Notes: generated by a model not told the origin, from the sequence alone. DNA of 64,000 nucleotides from CADCTB01 sp963768975 (GCA_963768975.1 CAVYKB010000013.1:186001-250000); one strand, 5' to 3'; counted from the first letter of the stretch, positions 53,111 through 61,697 are shown. Translations and numbers: made by a program.

Positions 53111-53157
53111 CCGAAGCGCAACTGCTTCGCAGGAGGAAGCTCAGCTTCCAACTGCGA

Positions 53158-54414
53158 CTAGAGATACTCGACGTTGTCACCCGCCGGCACCCGCCGGCGG
53201 GTGTCGAGCACGTAGCGGGCGTAGGTGCCCACCTCCGAGAGGTCGAAGGCGTCGTGGTCGGTGAGCAGCACGACGGCGTCGGCCGCAGCCAGCTCCTCGG
53301 GGGTGACTTCTACCCGCTCGACGGCCATGTCGACGTGATCCGTGACCACGTGAGGGTCGGCCACCCGAACCTGCGCTCCCAGACCGACGAGGCGCTCGGC
53401 CACGACCACCGCCGGGGACTCGCGGTCGTCGCCGGTGTTGCGCTTGTAGGCCAGCCCGAGTAGCAGGATGCGGCTGCCGTTGACCGCCTGGCGCCGGCGG
53501 TTGAGGGCCTCGGTGAGCCGGCGCACCACGTAGTCGGGCATGTGGTCGTTGATGTCGTTGGCCAGCTCCACGAAGCGGAACGACTGGCCGAGCGCCCGGC
53601 GCACCCGCCACGACAGGTAGCTGGGGTCGATGGGGAGGCAGTGGCCGCCCACGCCGGGGCCGGGCGTGAACGGCATGAAGCCGAAGGGCTTGGTGGACGC
53701 GGCGTCGATGGCCTCCCAGACGTCGATGCCGAGGTCGCCGGCGAACATGGCCAGCTCGTTGACCAGGGCGATGTTGACGTGGCGGAAGGTGTTCTCGAGC
53801 AGCTTGGCCAGCTCGGCCTCCTTGCAGCCCGAGACGGCGACGGTGGTGTCGATGATCGTGTCGTAGAAGCCCTGCACGGCGGCCAATGACGCGGCGTCGA
53901 TGCCGGAGACCACCTTGGGTGTGTTGCCCAGGCTCCACTTGGGATTGCCCGGGTCGATGCGCTCGGGGCTGTAGCCGAGGAAGAAGTCGGTGCCGGCGGC
54001 CAGTCCCGAGCCGTTCTCGAGGATCGGCGCCAGGAGCTCCTCGGTGGTGCCCGGGTAGGTGGTGGACTCCAGGATCACGGTGGCGGCGGGGCGCAGGTGC
54101 CCGGCCAGGGTGACGGCCGCCGACTCGATGTAGGAGAGGTCGGGAAGCCCCTCGTTGAGCGGCGTGGGGACGGTGATGACCGCCACGTCGAAGCCGGCGC
54201 AGCACGCCGGTTCCGCGGAGGGCAGGTACCGGCCGCTGGCGAGGGCGGCGGCGAGTGCTTCCGAGGGCACATCCTCCACGTAGGTCTCCGCCGCCAGCAG
54301 GCGCTTGACCCGGTGTTCGGCCACCTCGTAGCCGACGACGTCGTGACCCGCGTCGACGGCCCGCATGGCCAGTGGAAGACCGACGTAGCCCTGCCCGACG
54401 ACCAGTACTTTCAT
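53158..54414 (-). CDS. UDP-N-acetyl-sugar 6-dehydrogenase (UDP-GlcNAc/ManNAc type)
   Basis: 418 residues from ATG 54414, with GAGG upstream; the longer frame to 54924 is not coding. MKVLVVGQGYVGLPLAMRAV binds NAD, GVGGHCLPIDPSYLSW holds the catalytic Cys, and STKPFGFMPFTPGPG and LGLAYKRNTGDDRESPA mark the WbpA/TviB/WecC branch, which oxidises C6 of UDP-GlcNAc or UDP-ManNAc to the uronic acid by two NAD-dependent steps. It would supply an acidic amino sugar for one of the polysaccharides. It stands alone, convergent with the surface protein gene. Confidence 0.92.
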   Translation of the reverse strand: MKVLVVGQGYVGLPLAMRAVDAGHDVVGYEVAEHRVKRLLAAETYVEDVPSEALAAALASGRYLPSAEPACCAGFDVAVITVPTPLNEGLPDLSYIESAAVTLAGHLRPAATVILESTTYPGTTEELLAPILENGSGLAAGTDFFLGYSPERIDPGNPKWSLGNTPKVVSGIDAASLAAVQGFYDTIIDTTVAVSGCKEAELAKLLENTFRHVNIALVNELAMFAGDLGIDVWEAIDAASTKPFGFMPFTPGPGVGGHCLPIDPSYLSWRVRRALGQSFRFVELANDINDHMPDYVVRRLTEALNRRRQAVNGSRILLLGLAYKRNTGDDRESPAVVVAERLVGLGAQVRVADPHVVTDHVDMAVERVEVTPEELAAADAVVLLTDHDAFDLSEVGTYARYVLDTRRRVPAGDNVEYL

Positions 54415-54489
54415 CGACAACCTCGATCCGTCCGCCGCTCCATCCGAGCAAGTCTCGCGCGCGTCGGGGCAGCCCGTTAATGTGCAGCC

Positions 54490-56088
54490 GTGGCCGCCGA
54501 AGGTGGGGACTCGCCCGCCACGCCTCCGGATCCCGCGGACGCCGACGTCGTGATCACCACGGTGGTGTCGGCCGACGACCCGCGCCCGGCGGCACCCTCT
54601 TCGCCGGCGCCGCCCGACTCCGAGGACGACGACCTCGACTGGATTTGGGCCGACTCGGCCGACGACGACGATGATTTGCGCCCACCGCTGCCCCGGCGTC
54701 CGACGCCGGCGGCCGCGGAGGAGCCTGCGGCCGAGCCCGAGCCGGCGCCCCAGCCCCAACCAGCGCCGCAAACCCCGGCCGAGCCACCGCCGCCGGCACC
54801 GGCCGCCGCGCCGGCGCTGGATGCGCGCCTGGCTGGGCTGGAGGGCCTGCCCGCCACCGTCGAGAACCTGGCCAAGAACATCCGCCACGAGCTCGAGCGG
54901 TGCGCCGGCGTGCTCTTCGGCCACGATCGGGCGCTCGGCGCGCTCGCCGACCGGCTCGACAGCGTCGAGGCCGCGGCCGCGGCCGTTCCCCCGCCGCTCG
55001 ACCTCACCGAGCCGGGCCCGCCCATCGAGGAACGGGTCTTAGCCCAGCTGGAGGACATGAGCCGCCGGCTGGCCGCCATGGAGGCCCGGGTCGAGCCGTT
55101 GGAGCCACTGCCGACCGTCGTCCAGGCCCTACGCCGGGCCGTGCGGACCGGCGACGACCTCATCGTCGGGGAAACGGCAGCCCGCGAGCAGGCCCTCGCC
55201 TCCCTGGCCAGCCAGCAGGCCGCCGAGGCCCAGGCGCGTGACGACGCCCTGCGCCGGCTCCTCGCCCAGGACCTCGACCGGGTGAGCGGCATCTCCCAGG
55301 CCCAGGCCAAGGGCCTGAGCGACCTGGCCGAGCGGGTGGCGGCGGCGGAGAACCGGCTGGCGCCCCTCGACAGCGTGCCGGAGGACGTCGCCACCCTGGG
55401 CCGCATCCTGCGCCGGGAGCTCGACGCCATCGCCAGCGACAACCAGGCGCGGGACCAGATGCTGCGCCGGGCCCTCCAGAACGAGATCGACCAGCTCCGG
55501 GCCACCTCCGAGGCCCGCGAGGCCCTGGCCCAGGCGCTGAGCGGGCGCCTCGACGCCATCGAGGAACGTACCGCCGAGAGCGCGTCGGCCACGGAGTCCG
55601 CCTTGGGTTCGGCCGGCGGCCGGCTCGACTCGATCGAGTCCCGGATCGAGGCCGTCGACCGGATTGCCTCGGAGCTCGAGGGGCTGGGGCAGAGCGTGGC
55701 CAAGGAGCTGGAGGCGCTCCAGGCCAGCGCCCGGGCCCACGACCAGGTGGCCGGCGAGCTGACCCGCCGGCTGTCCGCCCTCGACGGGCGCATCGCCCGG
55801 CTCGACCCCGTTCCCGGCGAGGTCCAGTCGTTGCGGACCGCCGTGCTCCAGGAGGCCGAGCGCACGATGACGTCGCTGCGGGCCACCGACGAGCGCATCG
55901 GCCAGCTGTCGTGGGTGCCGGCGGAGTTCCAGGAGGCCCGCAAGCGGATCATGACCCTGACCTCGGGCGTCACCGCCGGCCAGGACCAGTTGCGGCAGGT
56001 GGAGGCGGCCATCGTCTCCCTCAACGAGCGGCTCGACGGCCTCCGCGCCCGCGTGGCTGCCTCCAACCCTCCCGGACCCCCCGGATAG
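54490..56088 (+). CDS. Large repetitive coiled-coil protein
   Basis: 532 residues from GTG 54490, with TAATGT 6 bases upstream. Residues 1-110 are disordered, acidic and Pro/Ala-rich, and include the short motif DDLDWIWADSADDDDD. The rest is coiled coil with a recurring L-x-x-[LV]-P unit: LEGLPATVENL (117), LEPLPTVVQAL (204), LDSVPEDVATL (293), LDPVPGEVQSL (about 438), LSWVPAEFQEA (about 475). The same unit without Pro occurs at about 390. Each is followed by a basic-acidic helix. There is no signal or membrane segment. It is probably a relative of the other coiled-coil proteins here; function unknown. Confidence 0.75.
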   Translation: MAAEGGDSPATPPDPADADVVITTVVSADDPRPAAPSSPAPPDSEDDDLDWIWADSADDDDDLRPPLPRRPTPAAAEEPAAEPEPAPQPQPAPQTPAEPPPPAPAAAPALDARLAGLEGLPATVENLAKNIRHELERCAGVLFGHDRALGALADRLDSVEAAAAAVPPPLDLTEPGPPIEERVLAQLEDMSRRLAAMEARVEPLEPLPTVVQALRRAVRTGDDLIVGETAAREQALASLASQQAAEAQARDDALRRLLAQDLDRVSGISQAQAKGLSDLAERVAAAENRLAPLDSVPEDVATLGRILRRELDAIASDNQARDQMLRRALQNEIDQLRATSEAREALAQALSGRLDAIEERTAESASATESALGSAGGRLDSIESRIEAVDRIASELEGLGQSVAKELEALQASARAHDQVAGELTRRLSALDGRIARLDPVPGEVQSLRTAVLQEAERTMTSLRATDERIGQLSWVPAEFQEARKRIMTLTSGVTAGQDQLRQVEAAIVSLNERLDGLRARVAASNPPGPPG

Positions 56089-56107
56089 GCTTCGTTACAC
56101 TCGTCGT

Positions 56108-56668
56108 ATCGACATTCTCTTTCTCTGCACCGGTAACATCTGCCGCTCACCAATGGCCGAGGCCCTCCTCCGGCACCGGCTCTCCGACCTGGGCGTCGAC
56201 GCCCGGGTGGCATCGGCCGGCCTGCTCCGGTCAGGCCAACCGGCCAGCGAGCACGGCGTCGACCTCCTCCGTGGGCGCGGCCTGGACATGACGACCCACC
56301 GCAGTCAGTCAATGACGCGGGACCTGTTGCGCGGCCACGACCTCATCATCGCCATGGCGCGCGAGCACGTGCGCGAGGCGGTCGTCCTCGACCCCTCGCT
56401 GTGGCCGCGCACGTTCACCCTCAAGGAGCTGGTCCGCCGGGGCGAGGCCATCGGCCCGCGCCGCTCCGGGGAGCCCGTGGCCGACTGGCTGGCCCGCGTC
56501 GCCCAGGGCCGGCGTATCGCCGAGCTCACCGGCTCCTCGCCGGCCGACGACGTGGCCGACCCCTACGGCGGCCCCCGCACGGCCTACGAGCGGATGGCCA
56601 CCGAGCTCGACGACCTCCTCGACCGCCTGGTGAGCCTGATGTTCGTGGCAGCGATGGCTCCCAGATGA
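56108..56668 (+). CDS. Low-molecular-weight protein tyrosine phosphatase (non-standard start)
   Basis: The coding signal begins with IDILFLCTGNICRSPMAEAL, in which CTGNICRS is the catalytic P-loop (C-x5-R-S). The later DVADPYGGP holds the general-acid Asp. ATG 56153 would delete the P-loop, and no ATG, GTG or TTG is in frame between the previous gene and it. ATC 56108 lies 6 bases after TACACT, a -10-like element, so it may be the start, or a base is wrong. The enzyme should reverse tyrosine phosphorylation, for example of the BY-kinase. It occupies its usual place before glyA. Confidence 0.85.
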   Translation: MDILFLCTGNICRSPMAEALLRHRLSDLGVDARVASAGLLRSGQPASEHGVDLLRGRGLDMTTHRSQSMTRDLLRGHDLIIAMAREHVREAVVLDPSLWPRTFTLKELVRRGEAIGPRRSGEPVADWLARVAQGRRIAELTGSSPADDVADPYGGPRTAYERMATELDDLLDRLVSLMFVAAMAPR

Positions 56669-56699
56669 GCTGCCACCTGCGCAGCGACCAGGCAAACAG

Positions 56700-57929
56700 A
56701 TGACCGACGACAGGGAACTGTTCGACATCCTCGACCGGGAGCTGGAGCGGCAGAACACCACCATCCAGCTGATCGCCTCGGAGAACTTCACGTCGCGGGC
56801 GGTGATGGCCGCCCAGGGATCCGTCCTCACCAACAAGTACTCCGAGGGCTACCCGGGCAAGCGGTACTACGGCGGCAACATCGTGGTCGACGACGCCGAG
56901 AACCTGGCCCGCGACCGCGTCAAGGCGCTCTTCGGCGCCGAGCACGCCAACGTCCAGCCCCACTCCGGCGCCAACGCCAACCTGGCGGTCTACCTGGCGC
57001 TGTTCGAGCCGGGCGCGACCGTCCTCGGCATGCGCCTCGACCAGGGCGGCCACCTGACCCATGGTTCGCCGGTCAACATCAGCGGGCAGTTCTACCGTTT
57101 CGTCTCCTACGGCGTGACCGAGAGCGACGAGCGCCTCGACTACGACCAGATCCGTGACCTGGCCAAGGCCGAGCGGCCGCGGGCGATCATCGCCGGCGCC
57201 ACCGCCTACCCCCGCATCATCGACCCGGAGATCCTGCGGGACATCTGCGACGAGGTGGGTGCCCTCCTCATCTTCGACGCCGCCCACATCGCCGGCCTGA
57301 TCGCCGGCGGCGTCCACCCCAACCCGGTCCCCGTGGCCGACGTCGTCACCTTCACCACCCACAAGACCCTCCGGGGTCCCCGGGCCGGTTGCATCCTGAG
57401 CAAGGAGGAGCACGCCAAGGCCATTGACAAGGCGGTGTTCCCGGGCCTCCAGGGCGGCCCGCTGATGCACGTGATCGCGGCCAAGGCCGTCGCTTTCCGG
57501 GAGGCGTCCCAGCCGGCGTTCAAGGACTATGCGGCGGCGATCGTGGCCAACGCCCAGGCGCTGGCGAAGGCGTTGGCGGGGGAGGGGTTCCGGCTGGTCT
57601 CCGGAGGCACCGACAACCACCTGATGCTGGTCGACCTCCAGCCCTTCGACGCCGACCTCACCGGCAAGGTGGCCCAGGACGTGCTCGACCGGGCCGGCAT
57701 CACCCTCAACAAGAACACCATCCCCAACGACCCACGCTCACCGTTCGTCACCAGCGGCCTGCGCATCGGCACGCCGGCGGTCACCACCGCCGGCATGGGC
57801 CCGGCCGAGATGGCCGAGATCGCCTCACTGATCGGGCGCGCCCTCCGCCACCGTGACGACGACACCGCCATCGCCGAGATCCGGGAAGCCGCCGCCACCC
57901 TCTGCAGCAAGTTCACGCCCTACCCCTGA
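56700..57929 (+). CDS. glyA: Serine hydroxymethyltransferase
   Basis: 409 residues. TIQLIASENFTS, EGYPGKRYYGG, FDAAHIAGLIAGG and the PLP-lysine in TFTTHKTLRGPRAG are diagnostic. It converts serine and tetrahydrofolate to glycine and methylene-tetrahydrofolate. Placed between the phosphatase and wecA, as in Streptomyces. The ATG start is 31 bases after the previous stop. Confidence 0.97.
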   Translation: MTDDRELFDILDRELERQNTTIQLIASENFTSRAVMAAQGSVLTNKYSEGYPGKRYYGGNIVVDDAENLARDRVKALFGAEHANVQPHSGANANLAVYLALFEPGATVLGMRLDQGGHLTHGSPVNISGQFYRFVSYGVTESDERLDYDQIRDLAKAERPRAIIAGATAYPRIIDPEILRDICDEVGALLIFDAAHIAGLIAGGVHPNPVPVADVVTFTTHKTLRGPRAGCILSKEEHAKAIDKAVFPGLQGGPLMHVIAAKAVAFREASQPAFKDYAAAIVANAQALAKALAGEGFRLVSGGTDNHLMLVDLQPFDADLTGKVAQDVLDRAGITLNKNTIPNDPRSPFVTSGLRIGTPAVTTAGMGPAEMAEIASLIGRALRHRDDDTAIAEIREAAATLCSKFTPYP

Positions 57930-57930
57930 C

Positions 57931-59133
57931 ATGTGGCGCTACGCCGTCGTCTTCGGAGTTGCGGCGGTGGTGACGTTCGCCCTCACGCCGGCGGTCACCA
58001 GGCTGTCGATCCGCTGGGGGGCGGTCGTCAAGCCGGACGAGCGGCGCATCCACGAGCGACCCACGCCCACGCTGGGCGGGATCGCCATGCTCCTGGGCCT
58101 GCTGGCGGCCCTGGGCGTGGGCCGGCTGCTGCCCGGTTTCGGCCCTACGTTCGAGTCCTCCGAGCCGTTCGGCCTGGCCATCGCCGCCATCGTGATCCTC
58201 GCCGTGGGCGTGCTCGACGACCTGCGTGACGTCTCGGCGCCGGCCAAGGTGGCGGGCCAGGTCTTCGCCGCCTCCATCCTGGGCCTGGCCGGCGTGGTGA
58301 TGTTCTACTTCCGGGTCCCCTTCGCCGACTTCTACGTCCTGTCGCCCGACCTCGGTTTCATCATCACCGTGCTGTGGGTGGTGGCCATCAGCAACGCCGT
58401 CAACATCATCGACGGGCTCGACGGGTTGGCTGCCGGCGTGATCGCCATCGCCGCCGGCGCCTTCTTCGTCTACTCCTACCGGTTGGCCGACGTTGGCCTG
58501 TTGTCCCCCGACAACATGGCGCCGCTCATCGTGGCTATCACCTGCGGGGTGTGCGTGGGGTTCCTGCCCCACAACTTCCACCCGGCCAAGGTGTTCATGG
58601 GCGACAGCGGGGCGCTGCTGCTCGGGCTGCTCATGGCGGCCACCACCATCTCGGTCGGGGGCCGCACTGCGGACCAGTTCAGCGGCCAGACCTACTTCTT
58701 CTTCGCCCCCCTCGTGATCCCGTTCGTGATCCTGGGTGTCCCGTTCATCGACACCGCGTTGGCCATCATCCGCCGGGCCCGCCGGCGGTCGTCACTGTCG
58801 CAGGCCGACAAGGAGCACCTCCACCACCGTCTGATGCGCCAGGGCCACGGACAGCGGCGGTCGGTGCTCATACTCTGGGCCTGGACCGCCATCCTCTCCG
58901 GCGTCGTCCTGCTTCCCACGTACACGAACGAGGGCAATGCGGTGGTGCCTTTCGCCGTCGCCGGCCTCGCCGTGCTGCTTTACACGTTGTTCCACCCCGG
59001 GGTCCGCCAGACCGCCCGCCAGCTGGAGGAGGAGGACGACTCCGCCGTGTGGCCGAAGTCCCCACCCGGAACGGCTACGGTGCCCGCGACGGAGCCGCCG
59101 CCCAGCTTGCAGCGTCGGCAAGGTTTCCCGTAG
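57931..59133 (+). CDS. wecA: Undecaprenyl-phosphate N-acetylglucosaminyl 1-phosphate transferase (WecA-like)
   Basis: 400 residues and about 11 membrane segments. Polyprenyl-phosphate GlcNAc-1-P transferase motifs: LAVGVLDDLRDVSAPAK (Asp pair), NAVNIIDGLDGLAAGV, KVFMGDSGALLLGLLM and KEHLHHRLMRQG. It starts glycan synthesis on the inner membrane; in mycobacteria the orthologue starts the arabinogalactan linker. ATG 57931 lies one base after the glyA stop, so the genes are co-transcribed and lead into the ATP synthase operon. Confidence 0.95.
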   Translation: MWRYAVVFGVAAVVTFALTPAVTRLSIRWGAVVKPDERRIHERPTPTLGGIAMLLGLLAALGVGRLLPGFGPTFESSEPFGLAIAAIVILAVGVLDDLRDVSAPAKVAGQVFAASILGLAGVVMFYFRVPFADFYVLSPDLGFIITVLWVVAISNAVNIIDGLDGLAAGVIAIAAGAFFVYSYRLADVGLLSPDNMAPLIVAITCGVCVGFLPHNFHPAKVFMGDSGALLLGLLMAATTISVGGRTADQFSGQTYFFFAPLVIPFVILGVPFIDTALAIIRRARRRSSLSQADKEHLHHRLMRQGHGQRRSVLILWAWTAILSGVVLLPTYTNEGNAVVPFAVAGLAVLLYTLFHPGVRQTARQLEEEDDSAVWPKSPPGTATVPATEPPPSLQRRQGFP

Positions 59134-59166
59134 ATTGCGCGCTGTTTCACAAGCAAAAGGGGACGG

Positions 59167-59580
59167 GTGGAACTGCGTGAGAAGGTAGCCGGGATAACCC
59201 GTGCTGCGATCGCGCCCGGCGCCGGCCCTCACCAGGAGCTCTACAACGGCGCCGGCGAGGGCATGTCCCGCGCCTTCGAGCTGGCGCTCACGCCCGCCAT
59301 CATCGGCGGCTTCGGGTACCTGCTCGACCGCTGGCTCGGCCTGCTGCCCGTGCTCACCATCGTGTTCTTCCTGCTGGCCATGGCCGGCCTGATGGCCCGC
59401 ATGTACTACGCGTACGACGCCAAGATGAAGGAGCACGACTCCGCCAGCCCGTGGGCCAAGGGCGGGACACCGAGCGAGCACGCCGGCCGGGCCGATCGGC
59501 CTCGCCGGAGCGAAGCGGAGGCCCTTGCCGGGCGGCCCTTGAGGGCCGGCGAGCGCAGCGACGAAAGAGCGATGCAATGA
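59167..59580 (+). CDS. AtpI-like small membrane protein
   Basis: 137 residues from GTG 59167 after AAGGGGACG. Two helices (LALTPAIIGGFGYLLDRWLG and LLPVLTIVFFLLAMAGLMAR) with the AtpI-type GYLLDRW loop. About 40 polar, Arg- and Glu-rich residues form an unusually long tail. AtpI helps assemble the ATP synthase c-ring and may carry Mg2+. Its stop overlaps the next ATG (ATGA). Confidence 0.75.
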   Translation: MELREKVAGITRAAIAPGAGPHQELYNGAGEGMSRAFELALTPAIIGGFGYLLDRWLGLLPVLTIVFFLLAMAGLMARMYYAYDAKMKEHDSASPWAKGGTPSEHAGRADRPRRSEAEALAGRPLRAGERSDERAMQ

Positions 59581-60032
59581 GCGCCCCGGTGTTCACCGCC
59601 GACCCCGGCCCCGCGGTCGAGGCCCAGGTCGCCGGCGACATGGCCAAGCGCATGCTGCCGGTCCTGCCCGTCCTGGTGATCGTCGCCGGCCTCATCTGGG
59701 GCCCCGACGGCGCCGCCTCCGGCGCGTTCGCCGTCGCCCTCGTCCTCGGGAACCTGGCCCTTTCCGCCGCCTTGCTCGGCTGGGCGGCGCGCATCAGCCT
59801 GGCCCTGCTCATGGTCGCCGCCCTCGGCGGCTTCGCCCTCCGCCTGTTCCTGCTCACCGCCGTGGTCTGGCTGGTGAAGGACCAGGCCTGGGTCGACATC
59901 ACCGCACTCGGGTTCACGCTGATCGTGACCCACCTCGGTCTCCTCGTCTGGGAGACCCGCCACGTCTCGGCTTCGCTGGCCTACCCCGGCCTCAAGCCCA
60001 CCCCGAACAAGCCCGCAGGAGGGCGTCGATGA
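59577..60032 (+). CDS. ATP synthase-associated membrane protein (second AtpI-like protein)
   Basis: 151 residues. Four hydrophobic segments: MLPVLPVLVIVAGLIW, SGAFAVALVLGNLALSAALL, ISLALLMVAALGGFALRLFL and TALGFTLIVTHLGLLVWET. It matches in size and place the small protein between wecA and atpB in actinomycetes (Rv1303-type). Probably helps assemble the Fo part. Overlaps the atpI and atpB reading frames by 4 bases on each side. Confidence 0.75.
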   Translation: MSAPVFTADPGPAVEAQVAGDMAKRMLPVLPVLVIVAGLIWGPDGAASGAFAVALVLGNLALSAALLGWAARISLALLMVAALGGFALRLFLLTAVVWLVKDQAWVDITALGFTLIVTHLGLLVWETRHVSASLAYPGLKPTPNKPAGGRR

Positions 60033-60835
60033 ACCTCTTTTTCGCCGCCGAGGAAGGCGGGGGTGGTGGTCTGCACTTCCCGCCCATCTCCCACCTGGTG
60101 GAGTGGCCAGGCATCCTCTTCGACGACACCATCCTCGAGGTGAACAAGGTCGTCCTCCTGATGTGGCTGGCGGTGATCATTGTCTTCGGCCTGTTCTGGG
60201 CCGCAGGCCGGGCTGCGTCCTCGGGCCGCCTGGTGCCCAGCGGCGTACAGATGGTGGTGGAGGGCGGGATCGACTTCGTCCGCAAGGACATCATCCTGCA
60301 GACCATGGGGCCGGCGGGCCTGCCCTGGACGCCCTTCCTGGTCACCATCTTCTTCTTCGTCTTCGTCACCAACATCTTCGAGGTGATCCCCGGAATCCAG
60401 TTCCCGGTGAACGCCCGCATGGCCCTTCCAGCCTTCCTCGCCCTCATGGTGTGGGTGATCTACAACCTGATCGGCATCAGGGCGCAGGGCCTCGGCGGCT
60501 ACTTCAAGAGCATGCTCTTCCCGCCCGGTGTGCCCGGGGCGCTGAAGCCGCTGGTGGCCCTCATCGAGTTCATCTCGACGATCTTCGTCCGTCCCTTCTC
60601 GCTGGCGGTCCGGCTCTTCGCCAACATGCTCGCCGGCCACCTGCTGCTGGTCACCTTCGCCGTGCTCTCCGCCGCGCTGTGGACGGCCGCTCCGGTCGCA
60701 GTCATCCTTCCCCTGCCGTTCGCCATGCTGGTCCTGCTGACCGGCTTCGAGATCCTCGTGGCCATCCTGCAGGCGTTCATCTTCACCATCCTCGCCGCGG
60801 TGTACATCGGCGGGGCCATGCATCCCGAACACTGA
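60029..60835 (+). CDS. atpB: ATP synthase Fo subunit a
   Basis: 268 residues. VRPFSLAVRLFANMLAGHLL contains the essential Arg next to the c-ring. Helices are PFLVTIFFFVFVTNIFEVIP and ILVAILQAFIFTILAAVYIG. It forms the proton half-channels. ATG overlaps the previous stop by 4 bases. Confidence 0.96.
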   Translation: MNLFFAAEEGGGGGLHFPPISHLVEWPGILFDDTILEVNKVVLLMWLAVIIVFGLFWAAGRAASSGRLVPSGVQMVVEGGIDFVRKDIILQTMGPAGLPWTPFLVTIFFFVFVTNIFEVIPGIQFPVNARMALPAFLALMVWVIYNLIGIRAQGLGGYFKSMLFPPGVPGALKPLVALIEFISTIFVRPFSLAVRLFANMLAGHLLLVTFAVLSAALWTAAPVAVILPLPFAMLVLLTGFEILVAILQAFIFTILAAVYIGGAMHPEH

Positions 60836-60872
60836 TCACCCCGCCAAGAGACCCGTTCCAGAGGAGACTTTT

Positions 60873-61142
60873 TTGTTGTCACTGATCAACTTCTTCGCCC
60901 AGACCGCACCGGACGAGTTCCTCGACGGTCTCAGCGCCATCGGCGCCGGCATCGGCTATGGCGCCGCCGCCATCGGCCCCGGCATCGGCATCGGCATCGT
61001 GGTGGGCAACGCCATCACCGCCATGGCCCGTCAGCCCGAAAGCGCCGGCATGGTGCGTACCACCATGTTCCTCGGCATCGCCTTCACCGAGGCCCTCGCC
61101 CTGATCGGTTTCGTCGTCTTCATCCTCATCAAGTTCGCCTAG
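60873..61142 (+). CDS. atpE: ATP synthase Fo subunit c
   Basis: 89 residues, TTG start at 60873 with GAGGAG 6 bases upstream. A helical hairpin: GYGAAAIGPGIGIGIVVGN, loop ARQPES, and FLGIAFTEALALIGFVV with the proton-carrying Glu at about position 73. The residues near it do not suggest sodium coupling. The c-ring rotor. Confidence 0.96.
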   Translation: MLSLINFFAQTAPDEFLDGLSAIGAGIGYGAAAIGPGIGIGIVVGNAITAMARQPESAGMVRTTMFLGIAFTEALALIGFVVFILIKFA

Positions 61143-61151
61143 AGGAGCGCA

Positions 61152-61697
61152 ATGAACCTTCTGACCGGGGTGATCCTGGCCGCCGCCGAAGGCAACGAGG
61201 CGCCCAACCCCATCCTGCCCGAGCCCAACGAGATCATCTGGGGCGCGCTCTCCTTCGCCATCCTGTTCTTCCTGATCTCCAAGTTCGCCTTCCCGGCGAT
61301 CAAGAAGGGCATGGAGGCGCGCGCCGACAAGATCCAGTCCAGCCTCGACGAAGCCGAGCGCACGCGTGACGAGGCCAACGGCATCTTGGAGGACTACCGG
61401 CGCCAGCTGGCCGACGCCAAGAACGAATCGGCTCGCATCATCGAGGAGGCCCGCCAGTCCGCCGACAAGCTCCGGCAGGACCTCAAGAAGCAGGCCGAGG
61501 CCGAGGTCGCGGAGATCAAGTCACGCGCCCAGGACGACATCGCCGCGCAGGTCGAGCGGGCCATGGGCGACCTGCGGGCACGCGTCGCCGACATGACGAT
61601 CGAGCTCACGGAGAAGGTCGTCCAGCGCAACCTCGACCGGGAGACCAACCTCGCCCTCATCGAGCGCTTCATCGACGAAGCGGGCAGCGCGGCGTAA
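61152..61697 (+). CDS. atpF: ATP synthase Fo subunit b
   Basis: 181 residues. One N-terminal helix (LSFAILFFLISKFAFPAI) and a long coiled coil (EARADKIQSSLDEAERTRDE onward) forming the stator stalk. GAGGAG 4 bases before ATG. The TAA overlaps the next ATG by one base. Confidence 0.96.
   Translation: MNLLTGVILAAAEGNEAPNPILPEPNEIIWGALSFAILFFLISKFAFPAIKKGMEARADKIQSSLDEAERTRDEANGILEDYRRQLADAKNESARIIEEARQSADKLRQDLKKQAEAEVAEIKSRAQDDIAAQVERAMGDLRARVADMTIELTEKVVQRNLDRETNLALIERFIDEAGSAA

Noticed and set aside
54477..56312. 611-codon minus-strand Ser/Arg-rich frame
   Set aside because: Shadow of the coiled-coil gene on the plus strand; no start signal or domain.
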